Positions 1 to 8,401 of a stretch of DNA of 64,000 nt are shown here, one piece after another. Every line of letters begins with the position of its first letter. Position 1 is the stretch's first letter. The stretch lies in contig NZ_ATVX01000007.1 of assembly GCF_000420945.1 (NCBI RefSeq), positions 1 through 64,000 on the forward strand, written 5' to 3'. The DNA is from Butyrivibrio sp. VCB2006. Its GTDB lineage: Bacteria > Bacillota > Clostridia > Lachnospirales > Lachnospiraceae. The position numbers and the translations under genes were made by a program. The notes below the pieces were generated by a model that saw only the letters and a program-made list of their open reading frames with translations, did no database searches and was not told the DNA's origin.

Positions 1-212
1 TGTATCAGCTGCATCGCCAGATGCATAAGGCTGGGTAGCCACGTCCGGAAGGGATAAACGCTGAAGGCATCTAAGCGTGAAGCCCCCCTCAAGATGAGAT
101 ATCCCTGGCTTGTCCAGTAAGACCCCTTAGAGAGTATGAGGTTAGATAGGCACAAGGTGTAAGCACGGTAACGTGTTCAGCTGATGTGTACTAATAGGTC
201 GAGGGCTTATCC
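1..212 (+). rRNA. rrl: 23S ribosomal RNA, 3' end (partial)
   Basis: The first 212 bases match the conserved 3' end of bacterial 23S rRNA, including the stretch around GATGAGATATCCC, the helix around GGTAACGTGTTCAGCTGA and the terminal TACTAATAGGTCGAGG block. The 5' part lies outside the window. The 3' boundary is set by similarity to the usual ending. No 5S rRNA sequence is found between this gene and the tRNAs that follow. Confidence 0.95.
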
Positions 213-285
213 AAAAAGGTTAGGAACAAAAGAAGAGGTTAGGATTTAGATAATCAGTGTTCGGTTTTGAAGGTACAAGAAAGAG

Positions 286-309
286 TACCATGCTTGGCAT
301 GGTATTTTT
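286..309 (+). terminator. Rho-independent terminator after 23S rRNA
   Basis: A perfect 8-bp stem (TACCATGC / GCATGGTA) with a 3-nt loop is followed by a run of five T. It lies between the 23S gene and tRNA-Asn, so the rRNA transcript probably ends here and the tRNAs are either read-through products or have their own promoter. Confidence 0.8.
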
Positions 310-319
310 GTATCAATAA

Positions 320-392
320 TCCTCAATAGCTCAGTCGGTAGAGCATTCGGCTGTTAACCGAAGTGTCGTAGGTTCGAGTCCTACTTGGGGAG
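320..392 (+). tRNA. tRNA-Asn (anticodon GTT)
   Basis: A full cloverleaf can be drawn: the 7-bp acceptor stem TCCTCAA/TTGGGGA carries one T-G wobble, the D-arm contains AGCTCAGTCGGTAGAGC, the anticodon loop is CTGTTAA with anticodon GTT, and the T-arm contains GTAGGTTCGAGTCCTAC. The 3' CCA is not encoded and must be added after transcription. Confidence 0.96.
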
Positions 393-456
393 TTAAATCT
401 ATTGAAATTGATAGAGAAGTAAGATAGACTGTTACTATAGCGAAACGGTCGTATGC

Positions 457-528
457 GGCTCCGTGGTCAAGCGGTCAAGACATCGCCCTTTCACGGCGGT
501 AACACGAGTTCGATTCTCGTCGGAGTCA
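457..528 (+). tRNA. tRNA-Glu (anticodon TTC)
   Basis: Acceptor stem GGCTCCG/CGGAGTC with one G-T pair, D-arm with GTGGTCAAGCGGTCAAGAC, anticodon loop CTTTCAC with anticodon TTC, and T-arm ACGAGTTCGATTCTCGT. Typical 72-nt tRNA-Glu without an encoded CCA. Confidence 0.96.
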
Positions 529-546
529 TTTTTCTAAATTTAATAT

Positions 547-617
547 GGTGACATAGCCAAGTGGTAAGGCGTGGGTCTGCAACACCCTGATCGACGGTTC
601 AAATCCGCCTGTCACCT
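547..617 (+). tRNA. tRNA-Cys (anticodon GCA)
   Basis: Acceptor stem GGTGACA/TGTCACC, anticodon loop CTGCAAC with anticodon GCA, and T-arm GACGGTTCAAATCCGCC. The outermost anticodon-stem pair is a T-T mismatch. It is the last of the three-tRNA cluster and is followed directly by a terminator. CCA is not encoded. Confidence 0.94.
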
Positions 618-622
618 CTAGA

Positions 623-653
623 AAGCTTATGGAATACTCCATAGGCTTTTTTG
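623..653 (+). terminator. Terminator of the tRNA cluster
   Basis: A 10-bp stem (AAGCTTATGG / CCATAGGCTT, one T-G pair) with a 6-nt loop runs into a T-tract. It begins six bases after tRNA-Cys. Confidence 0.85.
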
Positions 654-693
654 TTGTATATAAGCAGAATCCTAAGTAGAGTGGACTATACTG

Positions 694-702
694 TGATATA
701 AT
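694..702 (+). promoter_or_regulatory. Probable extended -10 promoter of the S1 gene
   Basis: TGATATAAT is an extended -10 (TGN plus a perfect TATAAT). No good -35 box is seen at the usual distance, as is common for extended -10 promoters. It lies 73 bases before the start codon. The same TGATATAAT string occurs at 8321. Confidence 0.5.
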
Positions 703-774
703 CTTCATATATGAAGAAATGCACAAAATCAGATTTTGTGTCAGCATTATAAAATGTATGTTGGAGGAATTACT

Positions 775-1683
775 ATGGCAGAAGAAACAATGAATGATTT
801 CAAGGATGAAATTGACAGATCCTTTAGAAAAGTTAAGGAAGGGGATATCCTTGAAGGAACAGTAATAGATGTATCCGATACTGAAATCACACTGGATCTT
901 AAGTACTATACCCAGGGTATTATCAAGGTAGAAGATATGAGTGATGATCCTAAGTTCTCTGTTCACAGAGATGTGAAAGTGGGAGACGAGATTTCAGCTA
1001 CAGTTATCAGCACAGATGACGGTAATGGAAACATTCTTTTATCCAAGAAAGAAGCTAATCAGGTTTTGTCCTGGGATAAAATAAAAGAATTACAGAATTC
1101 AGATTCATACGTTGATGTAAAAGTATCAGAGGCCGTTAAGGCAGGATGCGTTGCATTCTTAGAAGGAATAAGAGGTTTTATACCGGCTTCTAAACTTGAT
1201 CTTCAGTTTGTTGAAGAGGATCGTCTTGCAGATTATATAGGAAAGACTCTTAAGGTAAAGGTTATTACAGCTGATAAGGAAGCCAACAAGCTTGTTTTAT
1301 CTGCCAGAGAGTATCTTAAGGAACAGGCAGATGCAAGAAGGGCAGAGATGATTTCCAATTTAGAAGTTGGGCTTGTTACAGAGGGAGTTGTTGAAAGTCT
1401 TCAGAACTATGGTGCTTTTGTTAATCTTGGAAATGGTATGACAGGTCTTGTTCATATCTCTCAGATCTGCAATCAGAGAATAGCACATCCTTCATCTGTT
1501 CTTAAGGTTGGACAGAAGGTTAAAGTTAAAGTAACTGCAATTAAAGATGGAAAACTTAGTCTTAGTATGAAAGCGCTTGAGGAGATTGCAGCAACTGAAA
1601 TAACAGAAGAGAAGATTGAATACGAAAGTGATGGAGAGGCAACAACCTCCATGGCAGATCTTCTTAAAAAAGCAGGATTCTAA
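775..1683 (+). CDS. rpsA: S1 RNA-binding domain protein (30S ribosomal protein S1 homologue)
   Basis: 302 residues made of three S1 RNA-binding repeats, at about 20-95, 105-180 and 190-270. The third is the most canonical (GAFVNLG, GLVHISQ), and the protein ends in an acidic tail. Enterobacterial S1 has six repeats; Clostridia commonly have short forms like this one. The protein probably binds single-stranded mRNA at the 30S subunit during initiation, but whether this short form is a stable ribosomal component is not known from sequence. The start at 775 is chosen because GGAGG lies 8 bases upstream; an in-frame ATG at 736 has no ribosome binding site. It is monocistronic, with its own promoter and terminator. 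Confidence 0.88.
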   Translation: MAEETMNDFKDEIDRSFRKVKEGDILEGTVIDVSDTEITLDLKYYTQGIIKVEDMSDDPKFSVHRDVKVGDEISATVISTDDGNGNILLSKKEANQVLSWDKIKELQNSDSYVDVKVSEAVKAGCVAFLEGIRGFIPASKLDLQFVEEDRLADYIGKTLKVKVITADKEANKLVLSAREYLKEQADARRAEMISNLEVGLVTEGVVESLQNYGAFVNLGNGMTGLVHISQICNQRIAHPSSVLKVGQKVKVKVTAIKDGKLSLSMKALEEIAATEITEEKIEYESDGEATTSMADLLKKAGF

Positions 1684-1704
1684 ATAGAATAATTTAATAC
1701 ATAG

Positions 1705-1751
1705 AAAAGAGCGGTGATATAAAACATTTTGGGAGGAATCACCGCTCTTTT
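1705..1751. terminator. Bidirectional terminator between rpsA and the GH112 gene
   Basis: A 14-bp perfect stem (AAAAGAGCGGTGAT / ATCACCGCTCTTTT) with a 19-nt loop. A-run and T-run flanks give a U-tract in both directions, so it can end rpsA and the convergent GH112 transcript. Confidence 0.85.
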
Positions 1752-1777
1752 GCTATATTGGAATATAGGAAAATGAG

Positions 1778-3940
1778 TTAAAGCTGCTTGATTACTGTGT
1801 CAAAGGGTTCAATATCCTTGAAGGTCTGAATACCTGACTCAGTTTTAACGGATGTGCTCTGCTTGGTATCTGAGTTATTAATTACAACAAGCTTTTTAGA
1901 AGCTGCAAAGTAAGCACATTCTGTATTTGCATTGTCTGTTATGTAATTTGAATCCTGTGAAAGATCGGCAGCATATAACAGGATGTTAAGTAGGAGTCTG
2001 TTATTAATAGGAGTTGTTTCAAAGGTGGATAAGTAGATACCTTTTCCTTTGCCGAAGCTATTTACTGTAAATACCGGCTCACCTTCTTTATCAAGGATTA
2101 CCTTGGCTTTTCCGTCAGTAAGATGAACGCTGCATCTCTTTGGAATATAGGCTCCTTCAGGAATTAAATGATCTATTGAAGTGAGATCATAGCTCCATTT
2201 TCCGTGGCAAACCTTGTCTACAGTATTCTTATCAACACCGAGGATATTTGCTAGTCTGAAGGCTGTATCGTAACCCTCGATAGCAGATGGCTCATTTACT
2301 CCAATAAAGGTACCGCCGTTGAATACCCATTTGGAGATTACTTCCTCGAGAGTCTGATTCTTCCAGTTATCACCGCCGCTCCATGCTGTTCCTGCGGCTC
2401 CGGCATTTATTATGATCTTGTACATGGAAAGATCTGTCTTAACAGCATCTTCAAAGCTGATGTAATCTACATCTACAGGAAGTCCTGAAAGAGCTTCGTT
2501 GATGTGGATGAGATCATTCATGTAGGTTTCATGGAAATGACCGCTTAAGGTCCAACTACGAAGCTTGCCCCAGCTGTGAAGAACTGCCACTTTAGCTCCG
2601 ATTGTAACAGGAGAGCCCTTTGAGTGAAGATCTCTTATAGTTCTGAATTCATCTGATATCTTTGCGATATAGTCAACAAAATCAGGATAATTCTCAACTA
2701 AATGTAAATAGCCACCAAGACCGATTCTGTCAATTTTTGTACGAAGAAGAGCTCTTCTAGTGTGGTTCCAGTATTCTTTGGCGTCTCTTGTTGGATTTCC
2801 GCCAGGTGCAAAGGTTGGAAGTCCACCAAGACCTACCGGGAATAAATAAGGATGTAGTCTGATTTCGTGGGTTTCAATATCAGCACCGCCACAGAGACGA
2901 ACCTCATAACCTGAGAAAACGCACTTAATAAGACCATCGAAATCAAAATCTTTAAATCTGCTGCTGTAGGGTTCTACGCCAACCCAGCTATCATCATAAA
3001 AGACATAAGCTTTTTTGCCATAGTTGTGGACTATATCAACAAGTTTGCGACCATAAGATACAACAAACGAATTAACAAAATCCATGTAGTCACGCTGCGT
3101 TTTAACAGGTGGCATATGAGTGACGTGAAAAGCTCCTTTATTTATAAAATCCTCAGCTGTAAGTTTATAGCCATATTTCTCGGCAAAAGAATCAAGCATT
3201 TTAGGACTTACAGTGAAATCGTAGGATCCCCAGTCTGTAAAAAGATTGCGATTTCTTTCACTGCTTCCCCAGATCCAAACAAAGTTATAGAACATTGATG
3301 TGAATCTTACTACTGTTGTAGCAGGATGAGCTTCGCACCAATCAGTGAGCCACTTTGCCATGTATTCCTGTGTCTCTGGATGAACAGGATCGATTGGCAT
3401 AAGATGCTCTTTGTCCCAGTTATTTGTTGTATGGTTGTACATGGAAATTTCTTCCCATATACGATATGCAAGAAAGCTTACAGTGTATCTGTGCCAGGGA
3501 ATAACGTTATTGACTGTTACGTTTCCTGCTTCCTTTTCATAGGTCCAGAAATTACTGCTGATCTCACGGCCTGTTGTGCGGTCGAAAACCTGCCAATACT
3601 TCATAGAATCAGCACTGTCATTTACCACAAACTGCTGATCAAAAAAGTCGTCTAAAAGATGAAAAGTAAGAAAACCATCGTCTGCAGTTTTGGGCTGAGT
3701 CATAAGGAATGTCTGCTGAAGCTTATCAGGATTTCTTTTTGCCCATTCGTTGTGATCTCTTATAATGCAGATGGTTGAATATATTCCGTAGCCTGAATTC
3801 AAGATTTCATCAGACAAAACAGTGCCATCGCTATCTCTGATCACATCGGCGCCCCATTTATCAGCGAGCTCAAGTGTTAATTTTTCATAGCCCGATTCAC
3901 CAGGAAGTGTGAATCCCCCTTTGCTGTTCATAACTCCCAT
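1778..3940 (-). CDS. GH112 phosphorylase (probably beta-1,4-galactosyl-L-rhamnose; alternatively 1,3-beta-galactosyl-N-acetylhexosamine)
   Basis: About 720 residues, aligning over its full length in memory with the Bifidobacterium GH112 lacto-N-biose/galacto-N-biose phosphorylase. Shared blocks include RFTLP-like FTLPGES near the start, WGADVIR, YTVSFLAY, VVRFT, TVSP and RIGLGGYL. The general acid should be the second Asp of FYDDSWVG, near residue 317. The family releases alpha-galactose 1-phosphate by phosphorolysis in the cytoplasm; no signal peptide is present. The neighbouring GH105 gene and an Yte/Ytc-like importer point to rhamnogalacturonan fragments, hence galactosyl-rhamnose as the likely substrate (inference). 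ATG 3940 is preferred, with GGGGG a few bases upstream; a TTG at 3952 is in frame but lacks a good site. It begins 18 bases after the GH105 stop codon, so the two are co-transcribed. Confidence 0.88.
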   Translation of the reverse strand: MGVMNSKGGFTLPGESGYEKLTLELADKWGADVIRDSDGTVLSDEILNSGYGIYSTICIIRDHNEWAKRNPDKLQQTFLMTQPKTADDGFLTFHLLDDFFDQQFVVNDSADSMKYWQVFDRTTGREISSNFWTYEKEAGNVTVNNVIPWHRYTVSFLAYRIWEEISMYNHTTNNWDKEHLMPIDPVHPETQEYMAKWLTDWCEAHPATTVVRFTSMFYNFVWIWGSSERNRNLFTDWGSYDFTVSPKMLDSFAEKYGYKLTAEDFINKGAFHVTHMPPVKTQRDYMDFVNSFVVSYGRKLVDIVHNYGKKAYVFYDDSWVGVEPYSSRFKDFDFDGLIKCVFSGYEVRLCGGADIETHEIRLHPYLFPVGLGGLPTFAPGGNPTRDAKEYWNHTRRALLRTKIDRIGLGGYLHLVENYPDFVDYIAKISDEFRTIRDLHSKGSPVTIGAKVAVLHSWGKLRSWTLSGHFHETYMNDLIHINEALSGLPVDVDYISFEDAVKTDLSMYKIIINAGAAGTAWSGGDNWKNQTLEEVISKWVFNGGTFIGVNEPSAIEGYDTAFRLANILGVDKNTVDKVCHGKWSYDLTSIDHLIPEGAYIPKRCSVHLTDGKAKVILDKEGEPVFTVNSFGKGKGIYLSTFETTPINNRLLLNILLYAADLSQDSNYITDNANTECAYFAASKKLVVINNSDTKQSTSVKTESGIQTFKDIEPFDTVIKQL

Positions 3941-3958
3941 AAAAACCCCCAAGTTAAA

Positions 3959-5008
3959 TTAAAGCGCCCCATCGCTTCTTATTTTGTCGTAATTGATGAT
4001 TCCGGAAAGATAAGCAAGGGCAAGACCCTGTCCCCATCCCTGGATCCAATCTCTTGAAATGCCACGATAACCTTCTCTGTCCTTCATGACAGCTGTACCA
4101 CCTGATACATTGAGAACTCTTCCGTCAGCAGAAACGTTGTCGAGGATTCCTTTTGTGGCTTTGTTAATATATTTGATGTGAAGAGGATTTCCTTTGTTGA
4201 TCATAGCGGCAGCAATTCCGCAGCTTGCAGATACCTCTTCGTAGGATTCTTCATCGTCTAGAATTGTTCTGAAAAGACCATTCTCTGTCTGAAGTAACTT
4301 GATAGAAGCAAGCTGCTCGTTGAGAGAGCCAACAATATCAAGAAACTTGGGATATAAATAGCACTCAGGAAGGACTCTGCCAACTTCGGACATAGTGTAT
4401 GCAGCCCACGCGTTAGCACGTCCCCAGAAAAATCCGGACATGTGATCACCGGTTATATTGTTATAACCATGATAGAAAAGACCTGTCGCAGGATCCTGAA
4501 GATACTTGATATGCCAGTAGTACTGATTCAGCGCATCATCAATGAGCTTTTCATCCTTAAGAAGAACCCCTGCTCTAAGTAAAAAGAATGCAGCCATAAA
4601 AAGTGTGTCAGCCCAGCACTGCTCAGGAAAATCGTTATTTACAGAAACCGTATGCTGAAGCACATTGTCACCAAATCTTAGAGCTTCATTTTCGAGATAG
4701 TCGATTTTGCTCTTAGCTATATCAAGATATTTTTCATCGTTTGTATATTCATATAGTGTAAGCATGGCGTGTCCCATGGCACAGGTGTTTACAGTCCATG
4801 ATGGAAGCCCTAATTCTATATACTCATCAACTCGCTCTTTGAGCATTTCGATATATTCTTTTTTACCTGTTGCAAGATAAGCCTCGCAAACGCCGTAATA
4901 TGCTACACCGCCCGGCCAGTCCCAGGTCAGATCCATGCGCATAGTACGCTTTACGATGGAATCAATTGCGTTTTCAACTTCTTTTTTGTCATAAGCTAAA
5001 TTTGCCAT
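3959..5008 (-). CDS. GH105 unsaturated rhamnogalacturonyl hydrolase (YteR/YesR family)
   Basis: 349 residues, close to the size of B. subtilis YteR. Family signatures are WADTLFMAA near 132-140, whose Asp134 matches the catalytic acid position of YteR, and GRANAW at 196-201. A Trp-rich (alpha/alpha)6-barrel pattern runs throughout. There is no signal peptide, so it acts in the cytoplasm. The family removes the 4,5-unsaturated galacturonic acid left by lyases at the non-reducing end of rhamnogalacturonan-I oligosaccharides, usually next to rhamnose. It is first in a two-gene operon with the GH112 phosphorylase. The start has GGGAG ten bases upstream. Confidence in the family is high; the exact substrate is inferred. 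Confidence 0.92.
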   Translation of the reverse strand: MANLAYDKKEVENAIDSIVKRTMRMDLTWDWPGGVAYYGVCEAYLATGKKEYIEMLKERVDEYIELGLPSWTVNTCAMGHAMLTLYEYTNDEKYLDIAKSKIDYLENEALRFGDNVLQHTVSVNNDFPEQCWADTLFMAAFFLLRAGVLLKDEKLIDDALNQYYWHIKYLQDPATGLFYHGYNNITGDHMSGFFWGRANAWAAYTMSEVGRVLPECYLYPKFLDIVGSLNEQLASIKLLQTENGLFRTILDDEESYEEVSASCGIAAAMINKGNPLHIKYINKATKGILDNVSADGRVLNVSGGTAVMKDREGYRGISRDWIQGWGQGLALAYLSGIINYDKIRSDGAL

Positions 5009-5028
5009 GCTTTAATACTCCCAGATAA

Positions 5029-5042
5029 CACCTTATATGGTG
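5029..5042. promoter_or_regulatory. CACC-N6-GGTG dyad in the GH105 leader
   Basis: CACCTTATATGGTG is an inverted repeat with 4-bp arms and an almost symmetrical AT centre. It lies between the -10 box of the GH105 promoter and its start codon, a place where a repressor could act. It could also be chance. Confidence 0.3.
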
Positions 5043-5053
5043 ATTTTGAGCAA

Positions 5054-5082
5054 ATTATAAAATTACATGGTCGAAATGTCTA
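5054..5082 (-). promoter_or_regulatory. Promoter of the GH105-GH112 operon
   Basis: On the minus strand TAGACA is followed after exactly 17 bases by a perfect TATAAT. The site sits about 45 bases before the GH105 start codon and is back to back with the AraC promoter, an arrangement that allows one regulator to control both sides. Confidence 0.65.
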
Positions 5083-5118
5083 TTCAACTAAAATAAAATC
5101 CTTTGCAATTTCAACTAT

Positions 5119-5147
5119 TTGACTTACTATTTTGGATTGGGTAAAAT
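5119..5147 (+). promoter_or_regulatory. Promoter of the AraC-family regulator gene
   Basis: TTGACT (5119-5124), a 17-base spacer and TAAAAT (5142-5147). The TTG that could be read as an upstream start codon at 5119 is in fact the -35 box, which supports the downstream ATG at 5185 as the true start. Confidence 0.7.
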
Positions 5148-5184
5148 ATACGCATTCGTGATAAATTTTTCGGGGGAAATTTTC

Positions 5185-6147
5185 ATGGCCAAACCAAAAA
5201 AGACAGTTATAGAATATAGAAACTATGAGCTACCTTTGAACTTTCCGGTATTGCTTTTGACAGGGGATCGCTGGCATATTTCGGATGTTAAGTCAGGTAA
5301 GCTCCATTTCCATAATTGCCTTGAAATCGGCATTTGTCATTCAGACAGCGGAATTATCGAATTTGATAATACTCCCTATCCGTTCAGGGCTGGGGATATC
5401 ACATTTATTTCCAGAAATGTTCCACATACTACCTATAGTAATAAGGGAGAAGCTAGTCTCTGGTCATATATTTTTATACAGCCTGACGAACTTCTAAAGG
5501 GCATGTATTCTGATTCTTCACCATATGCGGAAGTGTTTGCCGACATGCTGCAGAACTTCCAGCTTATTCTGAATAAGGAAGACTATCCTGAGATTTACTA
5601 TCTTATTAGAACAACTATGGATGAATTACAGGAAAAGAGAATCAACTATCAGCTCTCTGTTAAGGGGCTTATGCTGTCTCTTTTTATGAAGGTTATGAGA
5701 ATTTATTCAGAAAATAAGGGCAAGAAGCTGGATGATAAGGACGCTCACGAAAATGCTATAGTTATCTCCCCAGCCCTTGATTACATTAAGGAAAATTATA
5801 TGATGAACTTTCCAATGGAAGAGCTGGCGGACATGTGCCATCTGAGCCAGACTCACTTCAGAAGAGTGTTCCACGAGATTATGAATACAAGCCCTCTGAA
5901 TTACTTGAATACTACAAGAATACTGCAGTCATGTATTCTTTTACGTACAACAGAAGAGTCCATTCTGTCTATATCTGAGCAGGTTGGCTTTAGATCTGTA
6001 TCAAGCTATAACAGGCATTTTTCAGAGATAATGGGTACACAGCCAAGTGAGTGGAGACATAAAATGGCAAGGGTGGATAACGCATCAATACTGGAATATA
6101 CAGGCTGGATGCAGGCTCAGACTCTTACAGAGAGTAGAGACAGATAA
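5185..6147 (+). CDS. AraC-family transcriptional regulator
   Basis: 320 residues. The N-terminal half is a cupin-like sensor domain (HFHNCLEIGICHSDSG, FRAGDITFI), and the last ~100 residues form the double helix-turn-helix of the AraC family (MEELADMCHLSQTHFRRVFHE, then SISEQVGFRSVSSYNRHF). GGGGGA lies 8 bases before ATG 5185. Its position between the GH105-GH112 operon and the importer suggests that it activates one or both in response to an oligosaccharide. The direct ligand is unknown. A terminator follows, so it is probably transcribed alone. Confidence 0.9.
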   Translation: MAKPKKTVIEYRNYELPLNFPVLLLTGDRWHISDVKSGKLHFHNCLEIGICHSDSGIIEFDNTPYPFRAGDITFISRNVPHTTYSNKGEASLWSYIFIQPDELLKGMYSDSSPYAEVFADMLQNFQLILNKEDYPEIYYLIRTTMDELQEKRINYQLSVKGLMLSLFMKVMRIYSENKGKKLDDKDAHENAIVISPALDYIKENYMMNFPMEELADMCHLSQTHFRRVFHEIMNTSPLNYLNTTRILQSCILLRTTEESILSISEQVGFRSVSSYNRHFSEIMGTQPSEWRHKMARVDNASILEYTGWMQAQTLTESRDR

Positions 6148-6170
6148 TCTGATACACAATTAATTGAAAG

Positions 6171-6199
6171 AGAGTCCCGGATGATCGGGGCTCTTTTTT
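6171..6199 (+). terminator. Terminator of the AraC gene
   Basis: A 9-bp stem (AGAGTCCCG / CGGGGCTCT, one T-G pair) with a 6-nt loop, followed by a T-tract. Confidence 0.85.
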
Positions 6200-6405
6200 G
6201 ACCCCTGGATTAACGGATTGACGAAAACGTTTGAGTAGTAAATGTGCACAAAAAGATAAAGAAACTTTTAGCCAAAAGGGACATATGGCACTAAAAGATT
6301 TCGTTTAAATGGTTGTTTATGCAAAGTTTTTTTGACTAAGTGATTAGATATACTAACTAAATTATTTTAGGATTAGCTTATACAAGGGGAAGGGGCAACA
6401 AAGGT

Positions 6406-7353
6406 ATGAAAAAACAAAACTCAAAAGGGGGAGTGGTGACTACCACGTCTTGGAAAAGCGCCTTAAAGAGGGACTGGCAGCTTTATCTACTTCTCTTAAT
6501 TCCACTGATTTTAGTAATTGTTTTTAGTTACGGTGCGTATCCCGGACTTAGAATGGCATTCATGGATTATAAACCTGCCAAGGGATATGCCGGTAGTAAA
6601 TGGGTTGGCTGGGCAACATTCCATAAGGTATTCAAGGATGCAGACTTTAGCCGAGCTCTTAGAAACTCAATTGTATTTAACTTGGCAGATCTTCTTGTGG
6701 GCTTCCCAATGCCTATTATCCTGGCTCTTATTCTTAACGAGCTTAGATATAAGAGATTCAAGAAGGTTTCACAGACAATTCTTTATCTGCCACACTTCTT
6801 ATCATGGGCTATCATTGGTAGCGTAGCTCTTACAATGTTCAAGCCATCAAGCGGACTTGTAAATGTAGCCATGATGAATGCAGGAATCATTCAGGAAGGT
6901 ATACCTTTCTTAAATGAGAAATGGCACTGGGCAGTAACTTATCTGCTTATCGGTGTTTGGCAGGGCATGGGATGGGGAACAATCCTTTATCTCGCAGCTA
7001 TTACAGGTATTAGCGGTGAACTTTATGAGGCAGCCATGATCGATGGCGCTAACCGCTGGCAGAGAATGATCCACATCACACTTCCTGGTATCAGAAGTAC
7101 AATCGTAACACTTCTTATCATGAACCTTGGACGTGTTATGGGAAGTAACCTTGAGAGACTTACAGCACTTGGTAATACTCAGGTCAAAGAGTTCCAGTAT
7201 CAGCTTGCTGTTTACATCTATCAAAAAGGTATCAGTAATAACAAATTTAGTATGGCGACTGCAGTAGGTCTTTTCCAGTCAGCTATCGGTGTACTGCTGG
7301 TTCTTTTGTCGGATAGAATAGCCAAGAAGCTTGGCGAAGACGGTTTGCTTTGA
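6406..7353 (+). CDS. ABC sugar transporter permease, LplB/YteP type
   Basis: 315 residues, six predicted membrane segments starting with LYLLLLIPLILVIVFSYGAY. The permease EAA loop EAAMIDGANRWQRMIHITLPG near 205-230 contacts the ATPase. In B. subtilis the closest types (YteP, LplB) bring in pectin-derived oligosaccharides. The rhamnogalacturonan enzymes next door support the same role here. The importer lacks its own ATPase gene, as is usual for this class, which shares an MsmK/MsmX-type ATPase encoded elsewhere. The 258-base gap before it has AAGGGGAAGGGG about ten bases before the ATG and TTGACT at 6332, but no well-spaced -10 box. Confidence 0.9.
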   Translation: MKKQNSKGGVVTTTSWKSALKRDWQLYLLLLIPLILVIVFSYGAYPGLRMAFMDYKPAKGYAGSKWVGWATFHKVFKDADFSRALRNSIVFNLADLLVGFPMPIILALILNELRYKRFKKVSQTILYLPHFLSWAIIGSVALTMFKPSSGLVNVAMMNAGIIQEGIPFLNEKWHWAVTYLLIGVWQGMGWGTILYLAAITGISGELYEAAMIDGANRWQRMIHITLPGIRSTIVTLLIMNLGRVMGSNLERLTALGNTQVKEFQYQLAVYIYQKGISNNKFSMATAVGLFQSAIGVLLVLLSDRIAKKLGEDGLL

Positions 7354-7369
7354 TTGGAGGGGACTTGAA

Positions 7370-8299
7370 ATGGGAAAGAGTAAGACTGTAAGCGGCGAAG
7401 AGAGCTACTCCTCAGGTGGAGCCAATGCCGTTATCGGATTTAAGTTAAGTGATGCAATTATGATGCTTGTCATCATCTTGCTGTGTGCTACATGTGTACT
7501 TCCTTTTGTACATGTTGCAGCAAAGTCAATTTCAGGAAATACTGCAGTAATGTCACAGTCAGTATATTTCTGGCCGAAAGATATTACATTTGATGCATTT
7601 AGCAGAGTTTTTAAAGATGAGTCCATGACAAAGTCAATGTTCTTTTCAGCATGGATCACATTATTGTTCACACTGCTTGGTATGATTGTTTGTACCTGCG
7701 CGGCATATCCGCTTTCAAAAAAGAGACTTAAGGGTCGCCCGGTACTGACATTTTTGCTGATGGTTCCAATGTACTTTTCAGCAGGTATCATTCCTTCATA
7801 CATTCTTTATTATCAGCTGCATATTTTGGATACATTTTGGGTACTTATCCTCCCGCTTATTTATTCACCTTATAATATGCTGATCATGAAGAACTATTTT
7901 ACAAGTACTATTCCGGATAGTTTGGAGGAGTCAGCGTTCCTTGACGGAGCAACAAACTTCCAGATTCTCGGTAAGATTGTACTTCCATTGTCCAAGCCAA
8001 TCCTGGCTACACTGTCACTTTTCTATGCAGTAGGACGTTGGAATTCATATGCTGATAACATGTATTTCACAAGATCTGCTGATCTTAAGATGATCCAGTA
8101 CAAGCTTTATCAGCTGGTTGCATCAGCGACAGAGGCTCAGAATGCTTCATTGGCAGATACAGGTGGTGTTGCACAGTCTACACCTGAAGTACTTCAGGCG
8201 GCATGTATTATGTTCGTAACAGTACCAATTATTATCATCTATCCATTCCTTCAGAAGTATTTCGTACAGGGAACTATGATCGGAGCTGTTAAGGGTTAA
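7370..8299 (+). CDS. ABC sugar transporter permease, LplC/YtcP type
   Basis: 309 residues, six membrane segments, with the EAA loop EESAFLDGATNFQILGKIVLP around 185-205. It forms the second half of the membrane channel with the preceding permease. The start at 7370 is preferred because GGAGGGG lies 7 bases upstream; an upstream GTG-type start at 7331 would overlap the previous gene. The gap to the previous gene is 16 bases, so the two are co-transcribed. Confidence 0.9.
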   Translation: MGKSKTVSGEESYSSGGANAVIGFKLSDAIMMLVIILLCATCVLPFVHVAAKSISGNTAVMSQSVYFWPKDITFDAFSRVFKDESMTKSMFFSAWITLLFTLLGMIVCTCAAYPLSKKRLKGRPVLTFLLMVPMYFSAGIIPSYILYYQLHILDTFWVLILPLIYSPYNMLIMKNYFTSTIPDSLEESAFLDGATNFQILGKIVLPLSKPILATLSLFYAVGRWNSYADNMYFTRSADLKMIQYKLYQLVASATEAQNASLADTGGVAQSTPEVLQAACIMFVTVPIIIIYPFLQKYFVQGTMIGAVKG

Positions 8300-8320
8300 C
8301 GCATTTTTAGTGCAAAAAAG

Positions 8321-8329
8321 TGATATAAT
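8321..8329 (+). promoter_or_regulatory. Internal extended -10 promoter before the binding-protein gene
   Basis: TGATATAAT is identical to the extended -10 before the S1 gene. It would give the solute-binding protein an extra transcript relative to the permeases, matching the strong codon bias of that gene. Confidence 0.5.
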
Positions 8330-8401
8330 AATGTTTTTAAGTCGCTTAGGCGGCATAAAATAAAACCAATTTTCTTTATGGATAAAAGGAGGGTATGAAT
8401 T

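Noticed and set aside
5119..5187. TTG start for the AraC regulator at 5119
   Set aside because: This TTG is the -35 box of a well-formed promoter, and ATG 5185 has a GGGGGA site at normal distance.
6219..6236. cre site near the importer operon (AAAACGTTT)
   Set aside because: The left half fits the consensus with one mismatch, but the right half misses three positions.
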